Shown here: piece by piece, positions 50,063 through 60,125 of the stretch
Position numbering within the stretch: the first letter of the stretch is position 1
Layout: every line of letters begins with the position of its first letter
NCBI GenBank assembly: GCA_010909725.1
Contig: JAACMV010000001.1
Coordinates: 779,533 to 843,532 of the forward strand
DNA from: Picochlorum sp. 'celeri'
Taxonomy: Eukaryota; Chlorophyta; Trebouxiophyceae
Reading direction: 5' to 3'
Length of the DNA: 64,000 bases
Translations under genes and position numbers: made by a program
Notes under the pieces: model-generated
Told to the model about the DNA's origin: nothing
Databases searched by the model: none
The model's input: only the letters and a program-made list of their open reading frames with translations

Positions 50063-51097
50063 CTAGGATGTCTTGTTCATCCAGTCCTGTCCCATTCTCC
50101 AAAGAACAGAGAAGAGCAGTCCTTGTAATCCATTTGAAAGAATCTTTGTCTTGAGTCCTCGCCCAAACAATCCCATGAGACCGTCGGTTTGAATCACTGA
50201 TCGGACAACCTCGGGGTACGTCATTGGTGTGGTTGCTGTTTGTTTTGTTGTCTTGACAACTCTGATGGAGTTTGACACTGTATCAGAGATGGCAGACGCG
50301 CAAAATCCTATAAATGCGGCTCTCATCAACTTCTTTGGCAATTCCTCATAGATTGGAAGAGCTTCATTTAGGTAATTATATGTCGCAAACCATGGGTAGT
50401 GGCCAGCAAAGGTTGCTGCTGAGGCTGCCAGTGCGCCATGGTATAAGACAGTGGGTCCATTTGTGCGAACCTTTTTCACAAGGGTTGGAAATCCATTCTT
50501 ACCTTCCACTTGCATGATTGTCTTTGTGGCATCTATTGGCATCAAGAAGATTCTAAACAGTGCAGCAGATCCTGACGCAGCAATAGTTTTGACACCGATC
50601 GGAAGATCTCTGGTCGATTGATGACTGTCCATAAAAGCCAAAACACCGGCATTTGCCGCCGTGTCACCAAATCTGCTCAAAGGACCCTGCATAAGAGCTG
50701 GACCCACGCCTCGATAGAATCTTCTGACACCTCCCTCTTTGTACAGGTGCTTCAGAGCCTCTGTTGTCGTCATCCCATATCTGTATTGATAGTTCACAGT
50801 TGTGCGCAACCACATGAGTGACATGACTTGAATTCCCATGGCAGCTGCACCGGGGATACCCCCGCCAAGCGCCCTTTTCCCTGCTCTGCTCAAAATCTCC
50901 CCAAGACTCTCCTCCTCTTTCTTCTGATAGATCAACGGTGACGGCGTCGTGTCATCCCGAGACGACCATGGCGTCTTTGGAGAAGTGTCATACAAGGTAT
51001 CGTGTCGCTCAGTCCATGTCGCCATCGACGGAGTTCGATAGACTGAGGATGGACATAAATCTCGTATTGAATATGTGTACGAGCTTGCTTGGGCCAT
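50063..51097 (-). CDS. mitochondrial carrier family protein
   Basis: Predicted 344 residues. After a ~65-residue N-terminal extension, three carrier-type repeats can be seen: GIPGAAAMGIQVMSLMWLR, then FRIFLMPIDATKTIMQ, then ISDTVSNSIRVVKTTKQ. Only the second carries a clear P-x-[DE]-x-x-K signature (PIDATK); the other two are degenerate. GGVRRFYRGVGPALMQGPLS and GLMGLFGRGLKTKILSNGLQ correspond to the matrix-helix and following segments. SLC25-type carriers move metabolites across organelle inner membranes; the substrate cannot be read here, and the degenerate signatures suggest a divergent subfamily. Confidence 0.8.
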   Translation of the reverse strand: MAQASSYTYSIRDLCPSSVYRTPSMATWTERHDTLYDTSPKTPWSSRDDTTPSPLIYQKKEEESLGEILSRAGKRALGGGIPGAAAMGIQVMSLMWLRTTVNYQYRYGMTTTEALKHLYKEGGVRRFYRGVGPALMQGPLSRFGDTAANAGVLAFMDSHQSTRDLPIGVKTIAASGSAALFRIFLMPIDATKTIMQVEGKNGFPTLVKKVRTNGPTVLYHGALAASAATFAGHYPWFATYNYLNEALPIYEELPKKLMRAAFIGFCASAISDTVSNSIRVVKTTKQTATTPMTYPEVVRSVIQTDGLMGLFGRGLKTKILSNGLQGLLFSVLWRMGQDWMNKTS

Positions 51098-51695
51098 ATC
51101 GGATTCAATCTGTTGGAACTAGAGGATTAAATGAGGAGAAGAGATTTTGGTGCAACAACAAGATTGCGAAACCCTGTCCTTTTCTCCGATGCTCTACGCA
51201 AAAATAAAGCCAACTGGTGTTATAAATATGAATGAATGCATGCAACGCGTGTCTGGCCAACTGAATCAAATCATGGCAAGGAAAATCTGCAAGATTCACG
51301 ACACAGATGAGGCCATCGGGGCATCAACAACAAGCTTGTCAACAGGAAAATCAAAGTCTTGCATTGCATCGCCCATTGTCAGCCATGATTCATATGCTGA
51401 TACGTGCATACATTAGAGCACTGTTGGATGTTACAATTTTCACTAGTACAAAGTATGATACATAGTATATGCATGATAACGTCTTGCTTGCCATGGTGGT
51501 CAAAAGGAGTACACCACATATGATACAACAATCGGCACTATACTCTACAGTCTGTGTGTACCGAGTTCAGGCACTAGTATTTCAAACATTCGTCCAGGGA
51601 CGAGTACAGTATATAGTAGTGGTACATGTTTTCTTCATCTTTTTCTGTCATGCTACAGTACATCTGTTTGCTCCCCAAAGTTCAAGGGGCACCAA
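51098..51695. other. intergenic with a possible minus-strand exon
   Basis: About 600 bp between the carrier start and the RSH stop. On the minus strand, 51396-51296 has an acceptor-like ATCAG followed by a protein-like frame (YESWLTMGDAMQDF..DKLVVDAPM) ending in a stop. Possible upstream exons are unclear. Confidence 0.4.
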
Positions 51696-53963
51696 TCATG
51701 GCATTGGTGATTGCTTTAATTTGTGTGCTAGTCCACCTAAAGGCAAAGAATTGCTTTGTACAAAGATGGGTGCGACGTAAGGTTCTGTGTGAATCTCCAG
51801 GACATCTCCAGTTCGAACGAGTGTAGCAGCATCCTGGTCTTCTCTTCTGTTGACAGTCACCTTTTTCGTTGATCCAGATGTCGAGGCATTCATCCTTGCT
51901 TGGCTGTCCAAAACTTGGCCAATGGTGGTGCCGTGAGGAAGGGCTTCCACTTTGAAGACGCCAGCAGCAATCACTGCCACCATGACACGCCTGTCTCCAG
52001 GAGGAGCCACTGCCTGGCCACTTTCCTCAATATATTCTTGGAAAGAACGGCCTTTTTTGCCATCTTTCTCTTCTTTCTCGCTGTTTCGTTTCTCGTGCAA
52101 ACCAGCCATGATCATTTCCAAACTCTTATCCTCAGAAGGAGACCCAGATGGCCTGTACTTTTTGTCCATTGATACATGTTTTTGCGTGATGAACTTGGCC
52201 CAATTGGCTTCCTTGGCAACATCACACGGGGAAGAATCCTTGTCTTCAAATGCCAATTCTTTGTACTTCCAATGAGAAGCATCTGCTCCGTATTCTGCAA
52301 GATAATGCATCTTATCTGTCCTGATCTGGATTTCCACAAGATGACCATCTCCTGGATCCGCAATCACATGCAGTGATTGATATCCATTCTTCTTTGGGTC
52401 TTTGATGTAATTCTTCGACGATCCAACAACCTTCCACGATTTTTCCACAGCCCTCAAAGTCTTGTAACAGTCTTCTCTGGAATGGACAATCACACGGAGG
52501 CCTCTGACATCCTGAACTCTCTCTGCAGAATACCCCTTCTTTTGCATTTTGCACCACACACCCCAAAGGTGCTTTGGTCTTCCAGACAGATCAAGGTACT
52601 CGACATCATTCTTTTGCAGTGCTCCTCTCAAATTATCCATTAAACCAACCAGGGCAGTTGGCTCTTGTGCTTTGGAGAGGCGCTGCTGAAGGTTTGTGTG
52701 CTCCTCTGGCAGCAGACAACTGAAACTCAAGTCTTCCAATTGAGATTTGATAGACCATACGCCCAATCGATTTGCAAGAGGGGCCCATATGTTCATTGCC
52801 TCGTGAGCCACCTTCCTCACGTATGGATCGTGAACCATGGTATCCGACTGTTTCACAGCAGATGCACAGATTTTCATCTCAGCCAAGGCAACCCCCAGTC
52901 GAACAAGCAGGGATCGCGGAGACGCGTGAGCCAACATCAATGCAATCAAGTCAAGGCACTCTTGTGAGGTTTCATGGGGGGCACAAAGCGTCATGGCCAT
53001 TGGCATGGTTTCCTCAAACCGCTCAGAAAGATACGACAGGTGAGATACACTCTTCACAACCTTGACAGTTCTTTCAGAACCAAGCATGGATCTCAACTGT
53101 GCTTCATCCAGCATGCTTTCGTCAAGACAGTCATGCAAGAGGGCCGAAGAGACTGCTGCCTCATCTGCTCCAAGGTCTGCCAATATCAACGAAGCTGCCA
53201 CGCACTTTTCAAAGGTTGGACCTGGCCTTGCTCCAACATTCACCTGCCCATCATGGGCCAAGCGAGCAATATTAAATGCCCGTGCAACCAATGGCTCGTT
53301 GAACACAGAGTGCTTCTTCTGCAATTCCACCAACATGGACTCTGGCACAGATGATGGAGACATGGACAGAAGTGGTGTGTTCCTCAATCCAGGGGCTGGT
53401 GATGGCTCAAGGGTGGGCAACTGAAGCGAGAACGCAGTACTTTGGCTGTTATTACTGTACATTGGAGAAGAACCAGCGGTGGATGCAGCAGACCAACTTG
53501 ACGAGATGCGCGTCTCCTTGATGTGCAGGTTCTCCAATGAGAGTTCTCGTGTCAACAGCGAGTTCCCACTGGGATCCCGCTGAATCTTGCCAGATGCTAC
53601 ATTATCATTCTTGTTGCTCTCAGAAGATTCTTTTCCATTATACCGAAACCCTTCAATCTTCACGAACGACTCGGTCACGCGACTGCCATACTCTCCCCGA
53701 CCCCCAGACATGTTCCACTTGAAGGATCCTCCTCTGCTTTTCGTCGACGAAGATCTCGACAATGACGACCGAAACGATCCAGCTGATGTTCCATTGATGT
53801 TTCCCGATGCAACAGAATGGCATTTTACTGAACCCGAACCATTCTGTCCAGAGTATCCAACTGGGTTTGTCGGAGACCCTACAACAGTAGGCATTTGCTG
53901 ACTCCCAGTTGACTGAAGCATACTGTGCGCCGCATGCTTGGGCACAGCCACAGGCAGCACCAT
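51696..53963 (-). CDS. RSH: RelA/SpoT homolog (RSH), probably (p)ppGpp synthetase
   Basis: Predicted 755 residues from the first ATG; N-terminal ~200 residues are Ser/Gly/Asn rich, probably including a plastid transit peptide. A degenerate HD hydrolase domain (about 230-400) keeps LLHDCLDES, but the His normally found near P-Y-x-x-H is replaced (GPTFEKCVAA), and the usual RLADRLHNM segment reads RLGVALAEM. The synthetase domain looks intact: GLRVIVHSREDCYKTLRAVE, YIKDPKKNGYQSLHVI, LVEIQIRTDKMHYLAEYGAD. A TGS-like beta segment ends the protein. I infer a synthetase-biased enzyme of the plastid stringent response. Confidence 0.88.
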   Translation of the reverse strand: MVLPVAVPKHAAHSMLQSTGSQQMPTVVGSPTNPVGYSGQNGSGSVKCHSVASGNINGTSAGSFRSSLSRSSSTKSRGGSFKWNMSGGRGEYGSRVTESFVKIEGFRYNGKESSESNKNDNVASGKIQRDPSGNSLLTRELSLENLHIKETRISSSWSAASTAGSSPMYSNNSQSTAFSLQLPTLEPSPAPGLRNTPLLSMSPSSVPESMLVELQKKHSVFNEPLVARAFNIARLAHDGQVNVGARPGPTFEKCVAASLILADLGADEAAVSSALLHDCLDESMLDEAQLRSMLGSERTVKVVKSVSHLSYLSERFEETMPMAMTLCAPHETSQECLDLIALMLAHASPRSLLVRLGVALAEMKICASAVKQSDTMVHDPYVRKVAHEAMNIWAPLANRLGVWSIKSQLEDLSFSCLLPEEHTNLQQRLSKAQEPTALVGLMDNLRGALQKNDVEYLDLSGRPKHLWGVWCKMQKKGYSAERVQDVRGLRVIVHSREDCYKTLRAVEKSWKVVGSSKNYIKDPKKNGYQSLHVIADPGDGHLVEIQIRTDKMHYLAEYGADASHWKYKELAFEDKDSSPCDVAKEANWAKFITQKHVSMDKKYRPSGSPSEDKSLEMIMAGLHEKRNSEKEEKDGKKGRSFQEYIEESGQAVAPPGDRRVMVAVIAAGVFKVEALPHGTTIGQVLDSQARMNASTSGSTKKVTVNRREDQDAATLVRTGDVLEIHTEPYVAPIFVQSNSLPLGGLAHKLKQSPMP

Positions 53964-54603
53964 AGTCAATACTCAGTTACGATAGTATTCGTTTCACCAA
54001 GAAAAAATAACCGTCCTTCCCGCTTCTATGTCGCAACAAGCATGCACAGTCAGCAAGGGGACACCTCTGAAATGGTGGTAGTAGTACTTTCTCGATCAAC
54101 CCTACCACGCGTCTTCTGTAAGCAACACAATATAATAAGAATAGGTCATTATTTTCTATTGGAAGACTATCAAACTATATGGGGACATGGGGGCATCATG
54201 ACGGAATTCAATTTCAAGGGCGCCCAAAATAGTCCTCGGGCTGTCACCTTCGCTGTCAAGTATGACCCGAGGTAGGTCACCACATGCCACACTCCCGCTA
54301 CCCTCCCTCCCTTCCACAGTAGTACATGTGTAATAAATATTTGATTTCATATGCATTCCCGACCAACCCGTGCCCGAATATCATACCACGGAGGTACGAG
54401 AAAAAAGATTCCCGCGAACCGTTGTTCACATCACCAACAACACAACAACGCAAGTAACGTACGGAAATGTTCTTTATACTCCAATATCTTAAATATTACG
54501 TAGAACTTGAGTTAAATATTTCTGTGCCTCTCCACCCCGTGGCACCTGTGTCAAAAAGATTCTGTCACTGACAGACCTTCAAGGGTTCGTCCCATCGAGA
54601 CTG
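53964..54603. other. intergenic, RSH promoter and 3' flank of glycosidase-like gene
   Basis: About 640 bp. A plus-strand frame near 54199-54276 (MTEFNFKGAQNSPRAVTFAV) ends at a possible GTAGGT donor, but no convincing second exon follows. Otherwise nothing seen. Confidence 0.4.
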
Positions 54604-56206
54604 TCATTCGAGCGGAGACACAGTTTGCCTCGTTGCGTTTAGATTGTGCTGACGTATGGTGTCAATAACGACGGGGTCTTCCCATGAACGATCTGGAGGA
54701 TACACCCCGAGGACATCCCATGATCCAGTACCCCACACATAGACCACCTCGATGTTGTGATATCGGCAGCCACCCTGAGACAGATAGGTGGAGAATTGGT
54801 CAAAGTAGTAGCGCCTGTACTCTCTGACAGGATTTTCAGTGGGGCATGTTCCCATCGCATCGCACTCGCACATGCGGAATGGATCATTCTCACACGTATG
54901 TTTTCCATGAATCCCATAGTATGGATAACGGGCTGCTTGGGTCGCCGTGACTGCTGGTGTTTTGCCAGAGTTTGAAGAACCTCCTCCTACACCAAACTCA
55001 CTGTAGTGTAAACGGGTGTCAAAGCGCCCCGTAATCTCCTTGAGTGATAGATTAAAGTAGGATAGCTCGACGTCTGTTCGCTCGAGAAGACCTTCAAAGT
55101 CACAGAGATCAAACGTGGCAGACTTCATGGGAACATATGCTGAAATACCCAGATAATCTGCATTGGCATAGAGCTGTCGTATTGACTCGAAATCCATCAG
55201 AGACGTGTCCATATCATCGAGCATGGCGATATACTCATCATGAGGTCCCTCAAAACCTACTTGGAAACACCCACACAGTTTTGCATTGTTTTGATGGATT
55301 CCAATCTTCACTGGAGGGGCATCCTCTGATCTCTGAGAATCGATTCTCTGACGTATTCTATCCATCACGTCCATCCATTCATCCGCGAAGAAGAATATTG
55401 TCGCACCCATTTCTCCTTGGAGGGTAAAAGCTAGCTGGACATCATCTGAGCTTTGTACAGATTCCACCAATGTGTCTGCAATGGTGTTCAAAATGGCAGT
55501 CTCATATGAAAACTGGCCATATTCTTGGGTTGGAGAAAACAGCAAGGTGTTCCTCCAGCCTTCCAAAGACTTTCCATCGTCTACTCGAACATTCACTTCC
55601 TGAACACGCACAGTATTTTTGTATGTCATGTATAATGCATGGACAAGAAGAAAAGAAGAAGCAAGAAAGACACACACATACCAGATCTTCAAATCCCATC
55701 TCCACAGCCTTTTGTATGCACGAACCCACATTATACTTGAAACTATCAATCTCATCATTCGTCACCTCGGCGCACCCCACAGACCTTGCATCTAGAGGCA
55801 TCTGATCAAATGGGGGTCTGTGGAAACACCAGTGTGAGACCTCTGTAGCATTAAACCTGTTGTAGCAGTAGTATGAGCCCAAATCCGCGTTTTTGCACGA
55901 AAAATCAAATGCTTCAGGAGGATTTAACGGGCCAATATCGTCCCAGAAGAATGTCACTGCAAACTGCACGCGGGACACGCCGTGGCTCGCCAATCTATCC
56001 AAGCCCTGCTCGCACCTACTCTTCACCCCTTCTCCATCTATACCCGGTAACCAGTCCCAATCTCCACCCAAAAACACAGTACCACCAAACTGCGCAATAT
56101 CCGTGCTGGCGTGACAGCGTGTTGCCGCGGTCAACACAAGGTTGAAAGCCACCCAGGTTGGTGGTTTTATTCTGAAGAATTGCCGCAAGGAATTCATACG
56201 TTTCAT
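54604..56206 (-). CDS. secreted TIM-barrel glycosidase-like protein
   Basis: CDS is complement(join(54604..55599,55682..56206)), 506 residues. The 82-nt intron (GTATGT..GTTCAG, phase 0) joins AVEMGFEDL to EVNVRVDDGKSLEGWRNTLL. The N-terminus has a basic start followed by a hydrophobic stretch (TWVAFNLVLTAATRCHA), a possible signal peptide. Features fit a (beta/alpha)8 glycosidase: repeated RVQFAVTFFWDD-type strands, LGISAYVP and a possible nucleophile Glu in LHYSEFGVGGG, then EVVYVWGTGSWDVLGVYP. It is reminiscent of GH5/GH113-type barrels, but the exact family is uncertain. Many cysteines suggest a secreted enzyme acting on cell-wall or storage polysaccharide. Confidence 0.6.
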
Positions 56207-56329
56207 TTGTTATTAGACTATTATTGTATGGTCTGCACCATCTGAAAAATGCGTGGACATAGATGCAGCAGATTCCGCGTTTGTGGGATTGATCGAGACC
56301 GCTGTCGTCGCTGTCCCTGCACAGCAGCA

Positions 56330-56341
56330 GCTGACGTCAGC
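56330..56341. promoter_or_regulatory. 12-bp palindrome with CRE/bZIP core
   Basis: GCTGACGTCAGC is a perfect palindrome containing TGACGTCA, a classic bZIP site. It lies about 125 bp upstream of the glycosidase-like gene (minus strand). Confidence 0.35.
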
Positions 56342-56446
56342 ACGCGTGGCATACTTCCAGAAGAGACTAGAACTCACTCTATATCACACTGTAGGGTAGG
56401 GTACCCCCATATATATTCCCCCGCATTATAGTATCACTATTAAACA

Positions 56447-57427
56447 TTAAAAGGATGATGAAGACGATGAAAATACGGTGGAATATCCTGTGATGATGAT
56501 GTACATGACTAGGAGGAAGATGCACAGCGCAATGGCATCGTCCTTGAAGGAATCATTCTGTTGGAAAAACTTCATGGGATCCATTGGATCAGCTTGATAC
56601 GAGCTCATAGCATCCTCATCATCATCCACGGATCCCATCACACTGTCGATTGATTTTTCTATCAAATTCGCCGACGTCTTCCTCGCCATTCGACTCCGAA
56701 CAACAGAGCCCCACACTGCTCTGGCCAGGTTCCACGCAAGCCGACCTTGCAGAGACGATCGAGACGCCATCTTCCACGTATCCTCTCTCTTTTCAATTTG
56801 ACCAGTCAATAAATTCATTTCTATTGTCGTTGTCATATCTACAGCCACAGGCGTTCCAGACAACGGACCGATACCCTTGATAGTCCCAACAACAGACCAC
56901 TCTATGGAGGCCGTGGCCTGATCAACCATCCTCATCCTCGTCACCCGAACATCCTCCGTCGGTGTGCAATACTTGGGGATGATATCTACCTGAAAATCAT
57001 CAACACCATTCGTAGAGCACCACGCATCCTTGTACTCCACCCCCTTTGCCATGAGACTCTTTGTCCAAACACCATTTCCACGCTCAATATCCTTGGCAAG
57101 AGCCTTGACAGTCAGCTCCACAGACGGACTCGACGTACACACGAAATCGTCACAATACGATCGATCCACATTCTCTACAACTTGCTGATCACGATCGCCA
57201 TCATTGGAAGCATACACAACCGCACGACGCCGGTCTCTGGCGACACCAGAAGACCCAGCCTGGCTCCTCCTCTGTCCTATGGTTCTCTGAGAGCCAGACA
57301 ATTCGAGTACCCCATCCTCATGCCCAACGTGGTGTTTCGTATTTGAATTATGGAGACATGAGATTCTAATTGTTCTGTTCGTATACGAACATGACGCCTG
57401 CTGTGGTAAGAGAGAACCAACAATCAT
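56447..57427 (-). CDS. plastid-type protein with SnoaL/DUF2358-like core and C-terminal membrane anchor
   Basis: Predicted 326 residues, no intron. The N-terminal ~75 residues are Ser/Arg/Gln/His rich (transit-peptide like). A central domain (about 90-225) begins SPSVELTVKALAKDIERGNG, includes EYKDAWCSTNGVDDFQVDII and TATASIEWSVVGTIKG-like strands with REDTWKM. This recalls NTF2-like (SnoaL/DUF2358) domains found in plastid proteins of plants and algae, but the match is by pattern only. A single hydrophobic helix (AIALCIFLLVMYIIITGYST) near the C-terminus is followed by a Ser-rich end. Likely a membrane-anchored plastid protein (inference). Confidence 0.55.
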   Translation of the reverse strand: MIVGSLLPQQASCSYTNRTIRISCLHNSNTKHHVGHEDGVLELSGSQRTIGQRRSQAGSSGVARDRRRAVVYASNDGDRDQQVVENVDRSYCDDFVCTSSPSVELTVKALAKDIERGNGVWTKSLMAKGVEYKDAWCSTNGVDDFQVDIIPKYCTPTEDVRVTRMRMVDQATASIEWSVVGTIKGIGPLSGTPVAVDMTTTIEMNLLTGQIEKREDTWKMASRSSLQGRLAWNLARAVWGSVVRSRMARKTSANLIEKSIDSVMGSVDDDEDAMSSYQADPMDPMKFFQQNDSFKDDAIALCIFLLVMYIIITGYSTVFSSSSSSF

Positions 57428-57815
57428 GCTTGTAATTCTTCTTGATAAAGCTCTGAGAACTCAGCCCTGAGCTACCACTCTATCGTCACCCTGTGGCAGA
57501 AAACAACAATGTGTTTGTATATGTACTAGTATTGCGTATGCAAGGGTGCCATCCGTCACGAGGAGTACGAGATCTTCTTCCAAGAAGAATTCTTCTTAAT
57601 ATTCTATTGAAGGAGAAAATTGGTCGCGAGAGATCAATCCCTGGACACTGTGCTCAACCCGCTTCCATCTACTATTATTCTCAGTATTGTTGTTTGGCAC
57701 AAGAAAAAAAAAGTCTCATAATCGATAGAATACCCCTGTTGCGGGCTGAGACGACCCAACAGCGATTGATTAATTAATTAATTAAACCCTCCCAGCGTGG
57801 ATTGTTGCGGCGACA
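57428..57815. promoter_or_regulatory. divergent promoter region before NDUFA12
   Basis: About 390 bp of non-coding sequence ending in an (ATTA)n tract near 57765-57785, just upstream of the NDUFA12 start. No further element is recognised. Confidence 0.4.
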
Positions 57816-58298
57816 ATGTCGTTAATTAAACACTTTGGTCAAGCACTGGGTACATCAACGAAGAAGAGTTCGTTGTTGGATGCAGTCAAGGCAGGTGGCT
57901 GGAAGGTCGTGATAGATGGCAACCTCGCAGAAACGGTGGTAGCACACGGTCCTGGTGCGACGTTGGTAGGAACGGATGAGCATGGTAATAAATATTTTGA
58001 AAAGGTGGATGCCCAGTCGAATAGGAATAGGTGGGTTGTGTATGCCGAGTCTACACACTATGCGAACCAAAACCCGACGGTGGTGCCTCCAGAGTGGCAC
58101 GGGTGGTTGCATTATATAACGGATGAGAATCCTGCGAATGGTGAATTCAAGCGTCCAAGGTATCATCTAGAAGCAAAGGAGCATCCGAGTTTTTCTGGGG
58201 AGACCAAGTATCAGCCAAAGGGTGCGTGGGGAGCACCAAAGCACGGGAGGTCTTGGAGAAAGTATGAGGCATGGGTGCCACCAAGCACCACATCGTAG
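57816..58298 (+). CDS. NDUFA12: NADH dehydrogenase complex I subunit NDUFA12 (B17.2)
   Basis: Predicted 160 residues, no intron. Landmarks match the NDUFA12/B17.2 family: an N-terminal basic helix, GTDEHGNKYFEKVDAQSNRN, RWVVYAE, the signature VPPEWHGWLHYITDENP and a Pro/Gly-rich end KYQPKGAWGAPKHGRSW. B17.2 is an accessory subunit that sits near the Q module of complex I in the mitochondrial inner membrane, and its paralog NDUFAF2 is an assembly factor. The window also carries NUBPL, which builds complex I Fe-S clusters. It converges on RecA with 54 bp between stops. Confidence 0.95.
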   Translation: MSLIKHFGQALGTSTKKSSLLDAVKAGGWKVVIDGNLAETVVAHGPGATLVGTDEHGNKYFEKVDAQSNRNRWVVYAESTHYANQNPTVVPPEWHGWLHYITDENPANGEFKRPRYHLEAKEHPSFSGETKYQPKGAWGAPKHGRSWRKYEAWVPPSTTS

Positions 58299-58352
58299 TG
58301 TTCTAGTAGTCGTATTCCTTTGTTTTGTAATATATGAAATTGAGTAGTAGTA

Positions 58353-59793
58353 TTACACAGCAGTGCGTTCCGCACCCTCTGCATCTTCCTCAGAGACTGG
58401 GACGTCTTCATCATACATGTCATTCACATCAGTTCCAATCAGTGCCTGTCGTGTTTTTGAGTCAATGGTGTCGCGAAGTGTCGTGTTTGTTTTGAGCGTT
58501 TCGAGTGTTTTATCTCGCCCTTGTCCGAGTCGCTCGTCTCCGTAAAAGTAGTATGATCCTCTGCGGACAACCACTCCAACAGATTCAGCAGCATCCAACA
58601 GGCATCCGTTGACAGAGATTCCCGATCCAAACAGGATATCGAATTCTGCCAGTTTGTACGGTGGTGCAACCTTGTTCTTTGTGATTTTAGACTTTACTCG
58701 GATGCCAATCTGTCCATCTGACCCGGCGATTCTCTCCTTGATTCGTACTTCCATCCTCACAGAGGAGTAATATTTGAGCGCTTGTCCTCCGGATGTGACT
58801 TCTGGGTTTCCATAAATAACTCCGACTTTTTGGCGGAGTTGGTTGAGGAAGATGATTGAACAATTATGTCGTGATGCGTTTCCAGCAATCTTTCTGAGCG
58901 CTGCGCTCATCAAGCGTGCTTGTGCACCGACTTGGAGCTGGCCAATTTCGCCTTCGATTTCTGCTCGAGGGACAAGAGCGGCGACAGAGTCTACCGCAAT
59001 CATATCCATGGCTGAACTTCGAATGAGCTGATCGGCTACTTCAAGGGCCATTTCGCCAGAATCTGGCTGACACAGGTACAAGGAATCAATATCAACCCCA
59101 AGGCGCTTGGCAAAGACTGGGTCGAAAGCGTGTTCTGCGTCAATCAAAGCAACATTACCGCCTTGTTTCTGTACTTCTGCGAGCGCGTGAAGTGCCAACG
59201 TGGTCTTTCCTGCGCTCTCTGGGCCATAGATTTCAATGACACGGCCCTTGGGGTATCCTCCCCCCAGAGCAAGGTCCAACGTCAATGCACCACTCGGTGT
59301 GCTTTGCCTGCAAATGTCATCATAGATGATATCATTATGGGTATCGCGTATAGACCGACAATGTGCTCCATGCATGACACACAAGAATGTGGAATGCAGA
59401 AAGAATGTGCATGCACACGTACACTTCACCAAACATGTTTGCACCCAATTTCATAACACTATTCTTTCCAAATCGATTATTAATCTCTTTCAATGCCTGA
59501 TCCAATGCCTTTGCCTACATCATATAGGTGACATAGTATAGTCTGAAGAAACACATGCATGGCAACAATAAGAATCAATCACAAGTGGAAGAGTGACGCA
59601 CCCGTGCTTCAGTCGAAGGATCCATGGACGATCCATCGCTCTCTGCTGAATCCGCCACAGCAGACACAGTCTTCTTCGCAAACCCGCGAGACTGGGTGAG
59701 AATACCACCGTCGATTGATCCCCAGGAGGCCGCTAGAAGAGGCTGTGAGATCCTCTTTGTGGAACCAAACCGTCGCACCGTCTGACTGAGCAT
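58353..59793 (-). CDS. RECA: organellar RecA recombinase
   Basis: CDS is complement(join(58353..59307,59423..59514,59602..59793)), 412 residues with the start at [10 protein letters not shown]; an in-frame ATG at 59940 would add 49 residues. Introns are 87 nt (GTGCGT..TGTAG, phase 0) and 115 nt (GTACGT..TTGCAG, phase 2). The N-terminus is a typical transit peptide. RecA landmarks: [37 protein letters not shown], Walker [19 protein letters not shown], Walker B-like [32 protein letters not shown] and [13 protein letters not shown]. It is bacterial-type RecA, expected in plastid or mitochondrial DNA recombination and repair; the location is not decided by sequence. The stop lies in a TGTAA motif. 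Confidence 0.93.
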
Positions 59794-60125
59794 CACCGTC
59801 GAATCTCTACACCCTTGACAAACCCGTGTATTCAATTGCACTATGTTTTTACTGCGTATCCTGGTATGAGACGACAAGAGCGCTGTTGCGTTGGAATGTG
59901 TCCCGAAAGTTGATTGCCAAATACTTCCGTGAACTGCCATCAGCACACTCTATATTTACAACAGGTCCTTTATTCTTGTATATAGATATGAGTAGAAGAA
60001 TAAAAGAAACTATGACTGCACTGTGCGCGAGTTAATCCTTGAATTATTTTGGTTTTCAAGTTCAGCTCCACATAAAATAGGTAGATTTGAAAATGTGAAA
60101 AATACTGCGGCAATCTGGAATCTCC

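Noticed and set aside
54199..54276. Possible first exon MTEFNFKGAQNSPRAVTFAV
   Set aside because: The only nearby acceptor yields a stop after a few codons; no partner exon found.
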